From Aquificota bacterium (GTDB lineage: Bacteria; Aquificota; Aquificia; Aquificales; Hydrogenothermaceae): 13,856 nt of DNA. Each line of letters starts with the position of its first letter. Positions within the stretch are counted from its first letter, which is position 1. Location of the stretch: positions 1-13,856 of the forward strand of contig JAADDV010000145.1 of assembly GCA_013153795.1 (NCBI GenBank), in the 5' to 3' direction. The position numbers were made by a program, and so were the translations under genes. Positions 6,713 to 13,105 of this stretch are shown here, in pieces. The notes under the pieces were generated by a model. The model did no database searches and was not told where the DNA came from. It saw only the letters and a list, made by a program, of their open reading frames with translations.

Positions 6713-7732
6713 TTAAGCTCTTTTTTCTAACATCTCTTTAATTTCTTCAGAATTTAAAGGAGGAATATTTTCTATTTCTATATTTTCAAGTAAATGATTT
6801 ACTTTACTCATACCTACAAGAACAGTTCCTACACCTGGAGTGCTTCTAACAAACTGAAGAGGTATATGTGAAAATTTTTTTACATGAAATTTTTCAAGTA
6901 TTTGAGGATGAGTTGGCCTTATAAGTCTTCCTTGCATTAAAGGAGCACTTATATAAGTATAAATACCAAGTTTTTTAGCTGCTTCTAAAGTAGAGATTTT
7001 TTCTCCATTTATAGTTTGATTTTTTAAATTATAAGCTTCAAGCATAGCAATATTATAAGGAAGCTGTATAAACCTAAAGTGATGATTTTCTCCACCTACT
7101 TCTTTTGCAATATCATAAATTTCCTTTAAGTTTAAGTATTGTTTATGAGTTTCAGATACTCTAAATCCATTCCATGTAGCAAGTCCATAAAATTTCAGTT
7201 TTCCTTCAGCTACTTTTCCTTCTAAAAGACGAAAAACTGTCCATAATTTTTTATAAAAAGTTTCTTTATCAAATTTTAAAAGTTGGTCTTCAGGATTATG
7301 AAGAAAATACACATCTATATAGTCTGTATTTAAATTTTTTAAACTTGTTTCGAAAGCCCAGTCTATATATTTTGGAGTTAAAATATTACCTGTTTCTGTT
7401 ATATCTTTTGGAGAAACAATATTTGTTTTTATTAATGTTTCTTTAAACCATGTAGTAGCATCTGTTTTTATATTATAAGGAATTGCAACATAACCTCCTT
7501 TTGTAGAAAGAAATACTTTTTTTCTTTCTATTTCTTCCAAAACCTCGCCAATAACTTTTTCACTTCTCATATTTCTGTAATTAATAGCTGTATCTATAAC
7601 ATTTATACCTTTTTCTATACCTGTTTTTATTGTTTCATAATAGCTTCTATCTGTGTCTTCATCAGGATTCCCTAAATAAGTGCCTATTCCTATTTCTGAT
7701 AGTTTATATCCATTAAATTCTTTATATATCAT
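6713..7732 (-). CDS. Aldo/keto reductase family oxidoreductase
   Basis: 339 residues, the usual length for this TIM-barrel family, which reduces aldehydes and ketones (or oxidises alcohols) with NADPH in the cytoplasm. The catalytic tetrad is complete: D47 and Y52 in VIDTAINYR, K78 in STKGGY, and H145 in YFLHNPED. The N-terminal GIGTYLG and the late STPGVGTVLVGM segment (cofactor binding region) are typical. An AAGGAG at 7741-7746 (minus strand) lies 8 nt before the ATG. It is transcribed divergently from the ADP-ribosylglycohydrolase homologue and stands as a single gene. The physiological substrate cannot be told from sequence. The insertion around residues 80-120 suggests a distinct subfamily seen in thermophiles. 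Confidence 0.9.
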   Translation of the reverse strand: MIYKEFNGYKLSEIGIGTYLGNPDEDTDRSYYETIKTGIEKGINVIDTAINYRNMRSEKVIGEVLEEIERKKVFLSTKGGYVAIPYNIKTDATTWFKETLIKTNIVSPKDITETGNILTPKYIDWAFETSLKNLNTDYIDVYFLHNPEDQLLKFDKETFYKKLWTVFRLLEGKVAEGKLKFYGLATWNGFRVSETHKQYLNLKEIYDIAKEVGGENHHFRFIQLPYNIAMLEAYNLKNQTINGEKISTLEAAKKLGIYTYISAPLMQGRLIRPTHPQILEKFHVKKFSHIPLQFVRSTPGVGTVLVGMSKVNHLLENIEIENIPPLNSEEIKEMLEKRA

Positions 7733-7871
7733 TTTTAAAACTCCTTTTTCTTTTTTTGAGAATAATAAGCTAAAAAAAGGTTAGAATGTTATGACAAAAA
7801 ACAATATTGAAAACAAGATAAAATGTGGTAAATATTTATTTAAATAATATTAGTGCTTGGAGATTAAAAGA

Positions 7872-8819
7872 GTGAAAAATAAGTTTAGAGGAACATTAAT
7901 AGGCGCAGCTGTTGGAGACGCAATGGGAATGTGTGTAGAAGAAATTCCTATCGATGAAGTTGTCCTTCATTATGGAGGAGAAATAAAAGAAATTTGCGAA
8001 CCTCATCCTGCTTCACCTGCTTCTTCTTTAAAAGCAGGTGAAAATTCTAGTGAGTTTCAAATTGTTAAGATAGTTGCTGAAAGTATTGCTGAAAAAGGAA
8101 AACTCGATATAAAAGACATTTTAAGAAGATATATAGAATGGAGTGAAAGAGAAGAATTACATAACTATGTAGACCCTTATTTTCTAGTAGCTATAGAAGC
8201 TTTAAAAGAAGGTAGAGAAATAGAAAGAGGTGGTTATTCAATAGAAGGAGCTTTACCAGCTATTCCTGTAGGAATGTATCATTACAAAAATCCAGCTCTT
8301 GCTGTTGAAGGAAGTAAAGCTGTAGTTATGTTAACTCATAGAAATGAGATTGTTTTAGATGCTGCTTCTGTTATTGCTGTATCCATAAGTGAATGTATTC
8401 AATCAAGATTTTATCTATCTGAAGAATATCCATACTTTATAGAATTATTAAAAACTTTTGTTCAAAAAGAAGAAACAAAAGAATTTTTAGATAAAGTTAA
8501 AACCCTTTTAGATAGAGATGCTTCTTATGAAGAAGCTATTGATGAATTAGGAAATGGTTCTTTTGCTTTAGAAGCTCTATCTTTATCTTTATTTATTTTT
8601 TTAAAAACTCCTGAAGATTCTGAAAGTGCTATAATACATGCTGTAAATAGCTATGGAAATTATGGTGGAGATACTGATTCTATAGGGTTATTAACTGGGG
8701 CTTTCGCAGGAGCATATAATGGAGAAGAAAGTATTCCGGCGCTCTGGAAAACAAGATTAAAGGATTATAAGGAAATAATTAAGCTAGCAGATAAATTATA
8801 TAAAGTTGCACTACATTAG
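7872..8819 (+). CDS. ADP-ribosylglycohydrolase (DraG/ARH) family protein with degenerate first metal motif
   Basis: 315 residues from the GTG at 7872, chosen because GGAG (7859-7862) precedes it by 9 nt; a TTG at 7857 would add five residues but has no ribosome site. Active family members use two Mg ions to remove ADP-ribose from proteins or to split related bonds. The N-terminal block FRGTLIGAAVGDAMG (5-19) and the C-terminal metal motif GGDTDS (265-270) followed by TGAFAGAYNG are well kept. The other motif, usually AG..TDDT near residue 60, reads AGENSSEF, so the aspartates that bind metal are missing; E61 or other residues might substitute. It may be catalytically altered or bind ligand only. 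The stop overlaps the hfq ribosome site, so the two genes are cotranscribed. Confidence 0.82.
   Translation: MKNKFRGTLIGAAVGDAMGMCVEEIPIDEVVLHYGGEIKEICEPHPASPASSLKAGENSSEFQIVKIVAESIAEKGKLDIKDILRRYIEWSEREELHNYVDPYFLVAIEALKEGREIERGGYSIEGALPAIPVGMYHYKNPALAVEGSKAVVMLTHRNEIVLDAASVIAVSISECIQSRFYLSEEYPYFIELLKTFVQKEETKEFLDKVKTLLDRDASYEEAIDELGNGSFALEALSLSLFIFLKTPEDSESAIIHAVNSYGNYGGDTDSIGLLTGAFAGAYNGEESIPALWKTRLKDYKEIIKLADKLYKVALH
8012..8042. repeat. Perfect 11-bp inverted repeat inside the ADP-ribosylglycohydrolase gene
   Basis: TTCACCTGCTT (8012-8022) and AAGCAGGTGAA (8032-8042) are exact complements around a 9-nt loop. The hairpin is GC-richer than its surroundings. A direct repeat CCTGCTTC (8007-8014 and 8016-8023) overlaps it. 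It encodes the PASPASSLKAGE stretch, right before the place where the usual metal motif is lost. Confidence 0.75.
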
Positions 8820-8834
8820 GAGGGCTAAGGCCAG

Positions 8835-9071
8835 ATGGCAAAAAAAGGAAGATTACAAGAAAAATTTTTAAACACTATAAGAAGAGAAAAAGTCCGTGTA
8901 AACATTTATCTTGTTAATGGGGTTAAACTTGAAGGAAAAATAAGATACTTTGACCCATATACTATTCTCCTTAAAGAAGGTCCCAGACAAGTTCTTGTGT
9001 ATAAACATGCTATAACAACTGTCATTCCTAAAAGAGAAATTGAGTTTGAATTAGAAGAAGAAGAGGAATAA
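8835..9071 (+). CDS. hfq: RNA chaperone Hfq
   Basis: 78 residues. Hfq is a hexameric Sm-like ring that pairs small RNAs with mRNAs. Sm1 covers about 21-48 (VNIYLVNGVKLEGKIRYFD) and Sm2 54-64 (LVYKHAITTVI). Key contacts are visible: Q8 and the YKH triad Y56-K57-H58 for the proximal U-binding face, F39/D40, and the R16-R17 rim patch. The tail is short and ends in a run of glutamates, as in other short Hfqs. AGGAGGG (8818-8824) lies 10 nt before the ATG and overlaps the upstream stop. In many bacteria hfq follows miaA; here its partner is the ADP-ribosylglycohydrolase homologue. Identification is secure. Confidence 0.97.
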   Translation: MAKKGRLQEKFLNTIRREKVRVNIYLVNGVKLEGKIRYFDPYTILLKEGPRQVLVYKHAITTVIPKREIEFELEEEEE

Positions 9072-9094
9072 AAGTTATACCTTTATTATATTTA

Positions 9095-9124
9095 TTGACA
9101 GTTGGGTGTGTTTATTATTATAAT
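9095..9124 (+). promoter_or_regulatory. Consensus sigma70-type promoter for the cytochrome c peroxidase gene
   Basis: TTGACA (9095-9100) and TATAAT (9119-9124) both match the consensus fully, with an 18-nt spacer. Transcription should start near 9131, giving a leader of about 30 nt that holds AAAGGAGG (9148-9155), 6 nt before the ATG. This is the strongest promoter and ribosome site in the window. Confidence 0.78.
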
Positions 9125-9161
9125 TAGTAATAGTTATTATTAAGCTTAAAGGAGGAAAATA

Positions 9162-10205
9162 ATGTTAAGAAAAACAGCCCTTTTAGCTGGAGCTTTTGTT
9201 GTTGCAATAACAACAAGTGGATTTGCTGCAGAAGATGGTCTTTTAAAAAAAGCACAGTCATTCTTCAAACCTTTACCAAAAGAAATGCCTGCTCCTCAAG
9301 ATAATCCAACAACTCCTGAAAAGGTAGAATTAGGTAAAAAACTTTATTATGACCCAAGACTTTCTCTTAGTGGAGTTATAAGCTGTAATACATGTCATAA
9401 CTTAGCTACTTACGGTGTTGATAATGTAGAAACAGCGCTAGGTCATCAATTTAAAACAGGAGGTAGAAATTCTCCTACAGTTTTAAATGCAGGATTTCAT
9501 ATTGCTCAATTTTGGGACGGAAGAGCAAAAACCTTAGAAGACCAAGCTAAAGGTCCTATTTTAGCTCATGTGGAAATGGCAATGCCAAATTCTGAATATG
9601 TAGTAGCTAAACTTAAAACAATTCCAGGATATGTAGAGGAGTTTAAAAAAGTTTTTGGAGAAAAAGACCCAATTACTTATGATAATGTAGCAAAAGCTAT
9701 AGCTGCTTTTGAAAGAACTCTTGTTACTCCTTCTAGATTCGACAAATATTTAAAAGGAGATGTAAATGCTCTTACTAAAGAAGAAAAAGAAGGATTAAAG
9801 CTCTTTATTGAAAAAGGATGTGTTGGCTGTCATAATGGAGTAGCTGTTGGTGGAACTATGTTTGCTAAATTTGGAATATTTAAAGAGTATCCAACTTATG
9901 ATTTAGGAAAATATAAATTAACAAAAGAAGAAAAGGATAAATTTGTTTTTAAAGTTCCATCTTTAAGAAATATAGATAGAACATATCCGTATTTTCATGA
10001 TGGAGCTGTATGGTCTTTAAGAGAAGCTGTAGAAATTATGGCTGAAACTCAATTAGGTAAAAAACTTTCTACAAAAGAAGCTGATAAAATAGTTGCTTTC
10101 CTTAAATCTTTAACTGGAGATATTCCAGAAGAAGCAAGAACAATGCCTATCTTACCTCCTTCTTCAGAAGAAACTCCAAAACCTAGATTAAAAATACATG
10201 ACTAA
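9162..10205 (+). CDS. Periplasmic di-heme cytochrome c peroxidase
   Basis: 347 residues. Reduces H2O2 to water with electrons from small cytochromes c in the periplasm. A Sec signal peptide is clear: MLRK, a hydrophobic core to about 18, and a probable cut after FAA (23). Two c-type heme sites are present: CNTCH (75-79) for the peroxidatic heme and CVGCH (220-224) for the electron-transfer heme. Other family marks are RNSPTVLNAGF (102-112), FWDGRA (117-122), the EMAMPNS segment (138-144) holding the conserved Glu, VPSLRN (265-270) and YFHDG (277-281). M293 is a candidate distal ligand of the second heme. The C-terminal 25 residues are Pro/Glu-rich. It is a single gene with its own promoter and terminator. 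No membrane anchor beyond the signal is seen. Confidence 0.95.
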   Translation: MLRKTALLAGAFVVAITTSGFAAEDGLLKKAQSFFKPLPKEMPAPQDNPTTPEKVELGKKLYYDPRLSLSGVISCNTCHNLATYGVDNVETALGHQFKTGGRNSPTVLNAGFHIAQFWDGRAKTLEDQAKGPILAHVEMAMPNSEYVVAKLKTIPGYVEEFKKVFGEKDPITYDNVAKAIAAFERTLVTPSRFDKYLKGDVNALTKEEKEGLKLFIEKGCVGCHNGVAVGGTMFAKFGIFKEYPTYDLGKYKLTKEEKDKFVFKVPSLRNIDRTYPYFHDGAVWSLREAVEIMAETQLGKKLSTKEADKIVAFLKSLTGDIPEEARTMPILPPSSEETPKPRLKIHD

Positions 10206-10213
10206 AATCAAAT

Positions 10214-10789
10214 CTATTGCCCCTTAGGGGGCAATTTTTTAAAAATTTCCTCTATGAAACGTAATGTTTCTTTTTGTCTTTTTTCACCTTTTGGTAAAGA
10301 TTCTCTAAAAGAAGATATTTTTTGAAGAATTTCTTCTATATTTTCAGGTAAAGATTTTTCTATTAGCTGTCTTATTTTTGCTGATAAACCAGGAGCTTTT
10401 CCAGAGGTTGTGATTCCTATAACAAGGTCTCCCTTTTTTACATAAGAAGGAAATATAAAATCACAGTAAGCAGGACTATCAACAGCGTTTACAAGAATAT
10501 TTTTACCTCTTGTAAACTGAAAAATCTCTTTTTGAAGTTTAATATCATCAACAGCCACAATAACTATGTCAATGTTTTTTAAATCTTCAAATGTAAAACT
10601 TCTTTTTTCAAAAGGGATGTTGTTTTCTTTTAAAAGATATTCTGTTTCTTTTAAAAACTCTTTTGAGATAACTTTTAGATTTGGATTAAAGGGAAGAAGT
10701 TTTTCTATTTTTCTAAGGGCAACCTTTCCACCACCTATTATAAGGACATTTTTTTCTTCAAGATTTATAAAAAGAGGAAAAAGAGCCAT
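10214..10789 (-). CDS. Precorrin-2 dehydrogenase / sirohydrochlorin ferrochelatase
   Basis: 191 residues from the ATG at 10789, equivalent to the N-terminal half of E. coli CysG or to yeast Met8p, without a methyltransferase domain. It oxidises precorrin-2 with NAD and inserts iron to give siroheme, the cofactor of sulfite and nitrite reductases. The NAD loop VLIIGGGKVALRK (15-27), the catalytic Asp D104 in VNAVDSP (same number as in CysG), FIFPSYVKKGDLVIGITTSGKAPGLS (111-136) and the helical dimerisation part follow in order. A start 54 nt further upstream at 10843 would read through the preceding gene and is unlikely. The ATG shares a base with the cysteine synthase stop (TAATG), and AAGGA precedes it. 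The pairing with cysteine synthase points to assimilatory sulfur use. Confidence 0.93.
   Translation of the reverse strand: MALFPLFINLEEKNVLIIGGGKVALRKIEKLLPFNPNLKVISKEFLKETEYLLKENNIPFEKRSFTFEDLKNIDIVIVAVDDIKLQKEIFQFTRGKNILVNAVDSPAYCDFIFPSYVKKGDLVIGITTSGKAPGLSAKIRQLIEKSLPENIEEILQKISSFRESLPKGEKRQKETLRFIEEIFKKLPPKGQ
10216..10240. terminator. Rho-independent terminator of the peroxidase gene, overlapping the siroheme gene 3' end
   Basis: TTGCCCC (10217-10223), loop TTAG, GGGGCAA (10228-10234), then TTTTTT. It is a strong plus-strand terminator 11 nt after the peroxidase stop. The convergent minus-strand gene ends at 10214, so the hairpin is encoded in its last codons (PPKGQ and stop). On the minus strand the hairpin is followed by a poorer T-rich stretch. 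Confidence 0.88.
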
Positions 10790-11748
10790 TAAATTCCTTC
10801 CCAAAGGGCTGTAGTAAGATATTTTTCCCCTCCATCTGGGCAAACAAAAACAATAACTCCTTCTTTTATTTCTCTTGCTATCTGAATAGCTGCTTCAAAA
10901 GCTGCTCCAGATGATTGACCAACAAATACTCCTTCTTTCCTTGCTAAATCTCTTGCCCTTTCATAAGCTATATCTGTTCCTATAAACATTGTCCTATCTA
11001 ATCTGTTTTCATCAAAAATTCCAGGTTTTATAGATGTTTCTATATACTTAAGCCCTTCTATACCGTGAAATGGACTATCTGGCTGAACCCCTATTATCTG
11101 AATATCTGGATTGAATATTTTCAGTCTTCTACCTGTTCCCATTACTGTCCCACCTGTTCCTATACCAGCAATAAAATGAGTTATTCTGTGGTTGGTCTGC
11201 TCCCAGATTTCGACAGCTGTTGAGTAAAAATGGGATTTCCAGTTTGCATCGTTATTATACTGGTCTATATAGTAATATCTATCAGGATGTTTTTCTATTA
11301 GCTCTCTAACAAAAAGTATTGCCCCATCTGTGCTCTGGAGAGGGTCTGTGTAATGGATTTTTGCTCCAAAAGCTTTTATAATTCTTTTCCTTTCTTCACT
11401 TACATTTGCAGGCATTGCAAGTTCTACCCTATAGCCAAGGGCTGTTCCTACCATTGCAAGGGCAATACCTGTATTTCCTGAAGTCGCATCAAGAATAATC
11501 TTGTCTTTTGTAAGTTTTCCAGACTGAATAGCCTCAACAATCATTCTTGTTGCTGGTCTATCTTTAACAGAACCTCCAGGATTATATCCCTCTAGTTTTG
11601 CATATATTTCAACAGGTTTATCTTTTAAATCATCAGGTAAAGATTTTTCAAGTTTTACTAAAGGAGTATTTCCAACAAGTTCCAGTATAGATTTTCTTGT
11701 TTTTCTTATATTTTCGTCATGCTCTCCTAAAATCCACAAGGTTTCCAC
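10789..11748 (-). CDS. Cysteine synthase (PLP-dependent, CysK/CysM family)
   Basis: Up to 319 residues. Makes cysteine from O-acetylserine (or O-phosphoserine) and sulfide. Visible motifs: NTPLVKL (27-33), the PLP lysine K62 in GGSVKDRPA, SGNTG (90-94), the phosphate loop GTGGT (197-201), the lid region GVQPDSPFHGIEGLKY (220-235), and QSSGAA (278-283). The start is uncertain: GTG at 11748 gives the longest form but has no spaced ribosome site, while TTG at 11739 has GGTGG five bases before it. A TATAAT on the minus strand at 11779-11784 probably serves it. The stop overlaps the siroheme gene start. The acceptor substrate cannot be decided from these motifs, so I give no gene symbol. Confidence 0.94.
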   Translation of the reverse strand: METLWILGEHDENIRKTRKSILELVGNTPLVKLEKSLPDDLKDKPVEIYAKLEGYNPGGSVKDRPATRMIVEAIQSGKLTKDKIILDATSGNTGIALAMVGTALGYRVELAMPANVSEERKRIIKAFGAKIHYTDPLQSTDGAILFVRELIEKHPDRYYYIDQYNNDANWKSHFYSTAVEIWEQTNHRITHFIAGIGTGGTVMGTGRRLKIFNPDIQIIGVQPDSPFHGIEGLKYIETSIKPGIFDENRLDRTMFIGTDIAYERARDLARKEGVFVGQSSGAAFEAAIQIAREIKEGVIVFVCPDGGEKYLTTALWEGI

Positions 11749-11778
11749 CCTTTTTATATTATTTTTAAAGGAGGTTTT

Positions 11779-11784
11779 ATTATA
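11779..11784 (-). promoter_or_regulatory. Probable -10 box for cysteine synthase-siroheme operon
   Basis: TATAAT on the minus strand, 31 nt before the GTG at 11748, in the 143-bp divergent gap. No strong -35 is visible at normal spacing, so I rate it by the -10 match only. Confidence 0.4.
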
Positions 11785-11848
11785 GCATTTTTGATTTTTC
11801 AGACAGGTAAATAAGTATTAACTACTACTTTTAAAACAAAAACCCATC

Positions 11849-11854
11849 TATAAT
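11849..11854 (+). promoter_or_regulatory. Probable -10 box for the gene at 11892
   Basis: TATAAT 37 nt before the ATG at 11892. The -35 is weak (TACTTT at 17-nt spacing). AAGGAGG at 11881-11887 is the ribosome site, with a 4-nt spacer. Confidence 0.4.
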
Positions 11855-11891
11855 ATTAAAATTCAAAATAAAACCAGATAAAGGAGGCATC

Positions 11892-12539
11892 ATGAGAAAA
11901 GTAGCTTGGAGTGTAGCTCATCAAGAGTTTATCATTTCAGACCATTACTATTTTTCAAAACTTCAAAGATATGCTAAAGAAGCAGGAATACAAATTGATG
12001 AAGTAGAGGAAATAGAAAAATTTGCAGATTATGACACAATTATTTTTAACTATCCAGAAATACCATTTAAACCTGAAGAAGTTGATTTTATTGAAGAGCT
12101 TGTGAAAAAAGGAAAAACTGTAGGAATTTTTGGATACTATAAAAATGAAGATAGGATAGCAGATACGTGTAATAGCTTGTCAGAAAGATTTGGTATTCAT
12201 TTTAATGGAGACATTGTTATTGACAATGTAAACAACTACGATAATGATAACCTTCTTATTGTAACTTCAGATACTTATAACCTTCCTGATAATATACAAA
12301 AAGTTATGCTTGCTTGCACAGATACTCTGATAACAAGAAAACCTGAAGTAAGATTTCTTGTTCATGGTGAGGATACAGCTGAGTCAAAACTTGAAGAAGA
12401 AACTCTTTTATTTGCTGAATATGTTGACCCTGAAAGTGGTGGAAAGTTTATTGCTGGTGGAACATGTGTTTTTTGGGATAATTACTCTATAGACCTTTAC
12501 AACAACAAAGAGTTTAGTTTAAATCTATTAACAAGATAA
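11892..12539 (+). CDS. Uncharacterised protein with GldG/IFT52-like (DUF4350-type) fold
   Basis: 215 residues, no signal peptide or membrane helix. The layout resembles the class I glutamine amidotransferase-like fold found in GldG, IFT52 and DUF4350 proteins. A first strand with SDHYYFSKLQRYAKEAGI (17-34) is followed by DTIIFNYPEIPFKPEEVDFIEELVKKGKTVGIFG (48-81). Then come LSERFGIHFNGD and a late strand-turn GGKFIAGGTCVFWDN with YNNKEFSLNLL at the end. No amidotransferase Cys-His-Glu triad is seen, so it is probably not an active amidotransferase. It is a single gene with its own -10 box, a strong ribosome site and a terminator. The assignment is by pattern only, with no biochemical function claimed. 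Confidence 0.6.
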   Translation: MRKVAWSVAHQEFIISDHYYFSKLQRYAKEAGIQIDEVEEIEKFADYDTIIFNYPEIPFKPEEVDFIEELVKKGKTVGIFGYYKNEDRIADTCNSLSERFGIHFNGDIVIDNVNNYDNDNLLIVTSDTYNLPDNIQKVMLACTDTLITRKPEVRFLVHGEDTAESKLEEETLLFAEYVDPESGGKFIAGGTCVFWDNYSIDLYNNKEFSLNLLTR

Positions 12540-12541
12540 AC

Positions 12542-12563
12542 AAAGCCCCTTTATGGGGCTTTT
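12542..12563. terminator. Bidirectional rho-independent terminator between convergent genes
   Basis: AAAGCCCC (12542-12549), loop TTTAT, GGGGCTTT (12555-12562), then further T. It starts 2 nt after the stop of the plus-strand gene. The minus-strand PAP2 gene ends at 12551, so the hairpin includes its last codons and stop. It can serve both directions. Confidence 0.85.
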
Positions 12564-13105
12564 ATAAGATTTTTTATTTTAAATCCTATCACTCCTGATA
12601 CCAATCCTATAATACTGCCAACTAAAACATCAATAGGAAAGTGAGCTCCCATGTAAACCCTTCCATAAGCTATTAAAAGAGCATAGATACTGAATAAAAA
12701 GACTATATACCAAGGTGCATAAAAGATAATAACTCCTAAAAGGGTAAAAGCATAGGCTGTGTCAGCAGAAGGAAAGCTTTTTAAGGAAACAGGTTCTAGC
12801 AAGTGGACATCATCTAAAAGAGCTGTAGGTCTTTTGTGTCTGAAGGTATATTTTAAGACTGGCATTAAAATACCTGTGATTATAAGAGATATTGCTAGAT
12901 GTATTATAGCCTCCCATTTTCCATAATAATAAAAAAAAGGAAGAAAAACAGGAAGAGTATAACTTTTTCCTAAACGAAAAAAGTATTTATAAAATTTATC
13001 TAAAAACTTATTTCTTTTCGAATTTATTAGATAAAAAAGTTTTACATTCCATTTGAAACGAAGCTCCCAGTCATTAGGAATTACTCTCTTTTCCTGCATC
13101 TGCAT
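12551..13105 (-). CDS. PAP2-family membrane phosphatase with variant PSAD motif
   Basis: 184 residues with about five membrane helices (roughly 47-61, 66-85, 117-130, 131-147, 157-176). The family removes phosphate from lipids such as undecaprenyl diphosphate or phosphatidylglycerol phosphate. Motif 1 is K85-x6-RP (92-93). Motif 2 is PSAD (112-115) where most have PSGH, so the conserved His is Asp. Motif 3 is G-R149-x5-H155-x3-D159, with the nucleophile His and its Asp kept but Ser replaced by Gly. The ATG at 13105 has GAGGT five bases upstream and lies inside the PHP gene, giving a 32-nt overlap and probable coupling. Substrate is unknown; a role in lipid carrier recycling is possible. Confidence 0.88.
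   Translation of the reverse strand: MQMQEKRVIPNDWELRFKWNVKLFYLINSKRNKFLDKFYKYFFRLGKSYTLPVFLPFFYYYGKWEAIIHLAISLIITGILMPVLKYTFRHKRPTALLDDVHLLEPVSLKSFPSADTAYAFTLLGVIIFYAPWYIVFLFSIYALLIAYGRVYMGAHFPIDVLVGSIIGLVSGVIGFKIKNLIKAP

Noticed and set aside
10790..10843. A longer siroheme synthase starting at 10843
   Set aside because: The extra 18 residues lie wholly within the cysteine synthase 3' end, while the ATG at 10789 gives the family's normal N-terminus.
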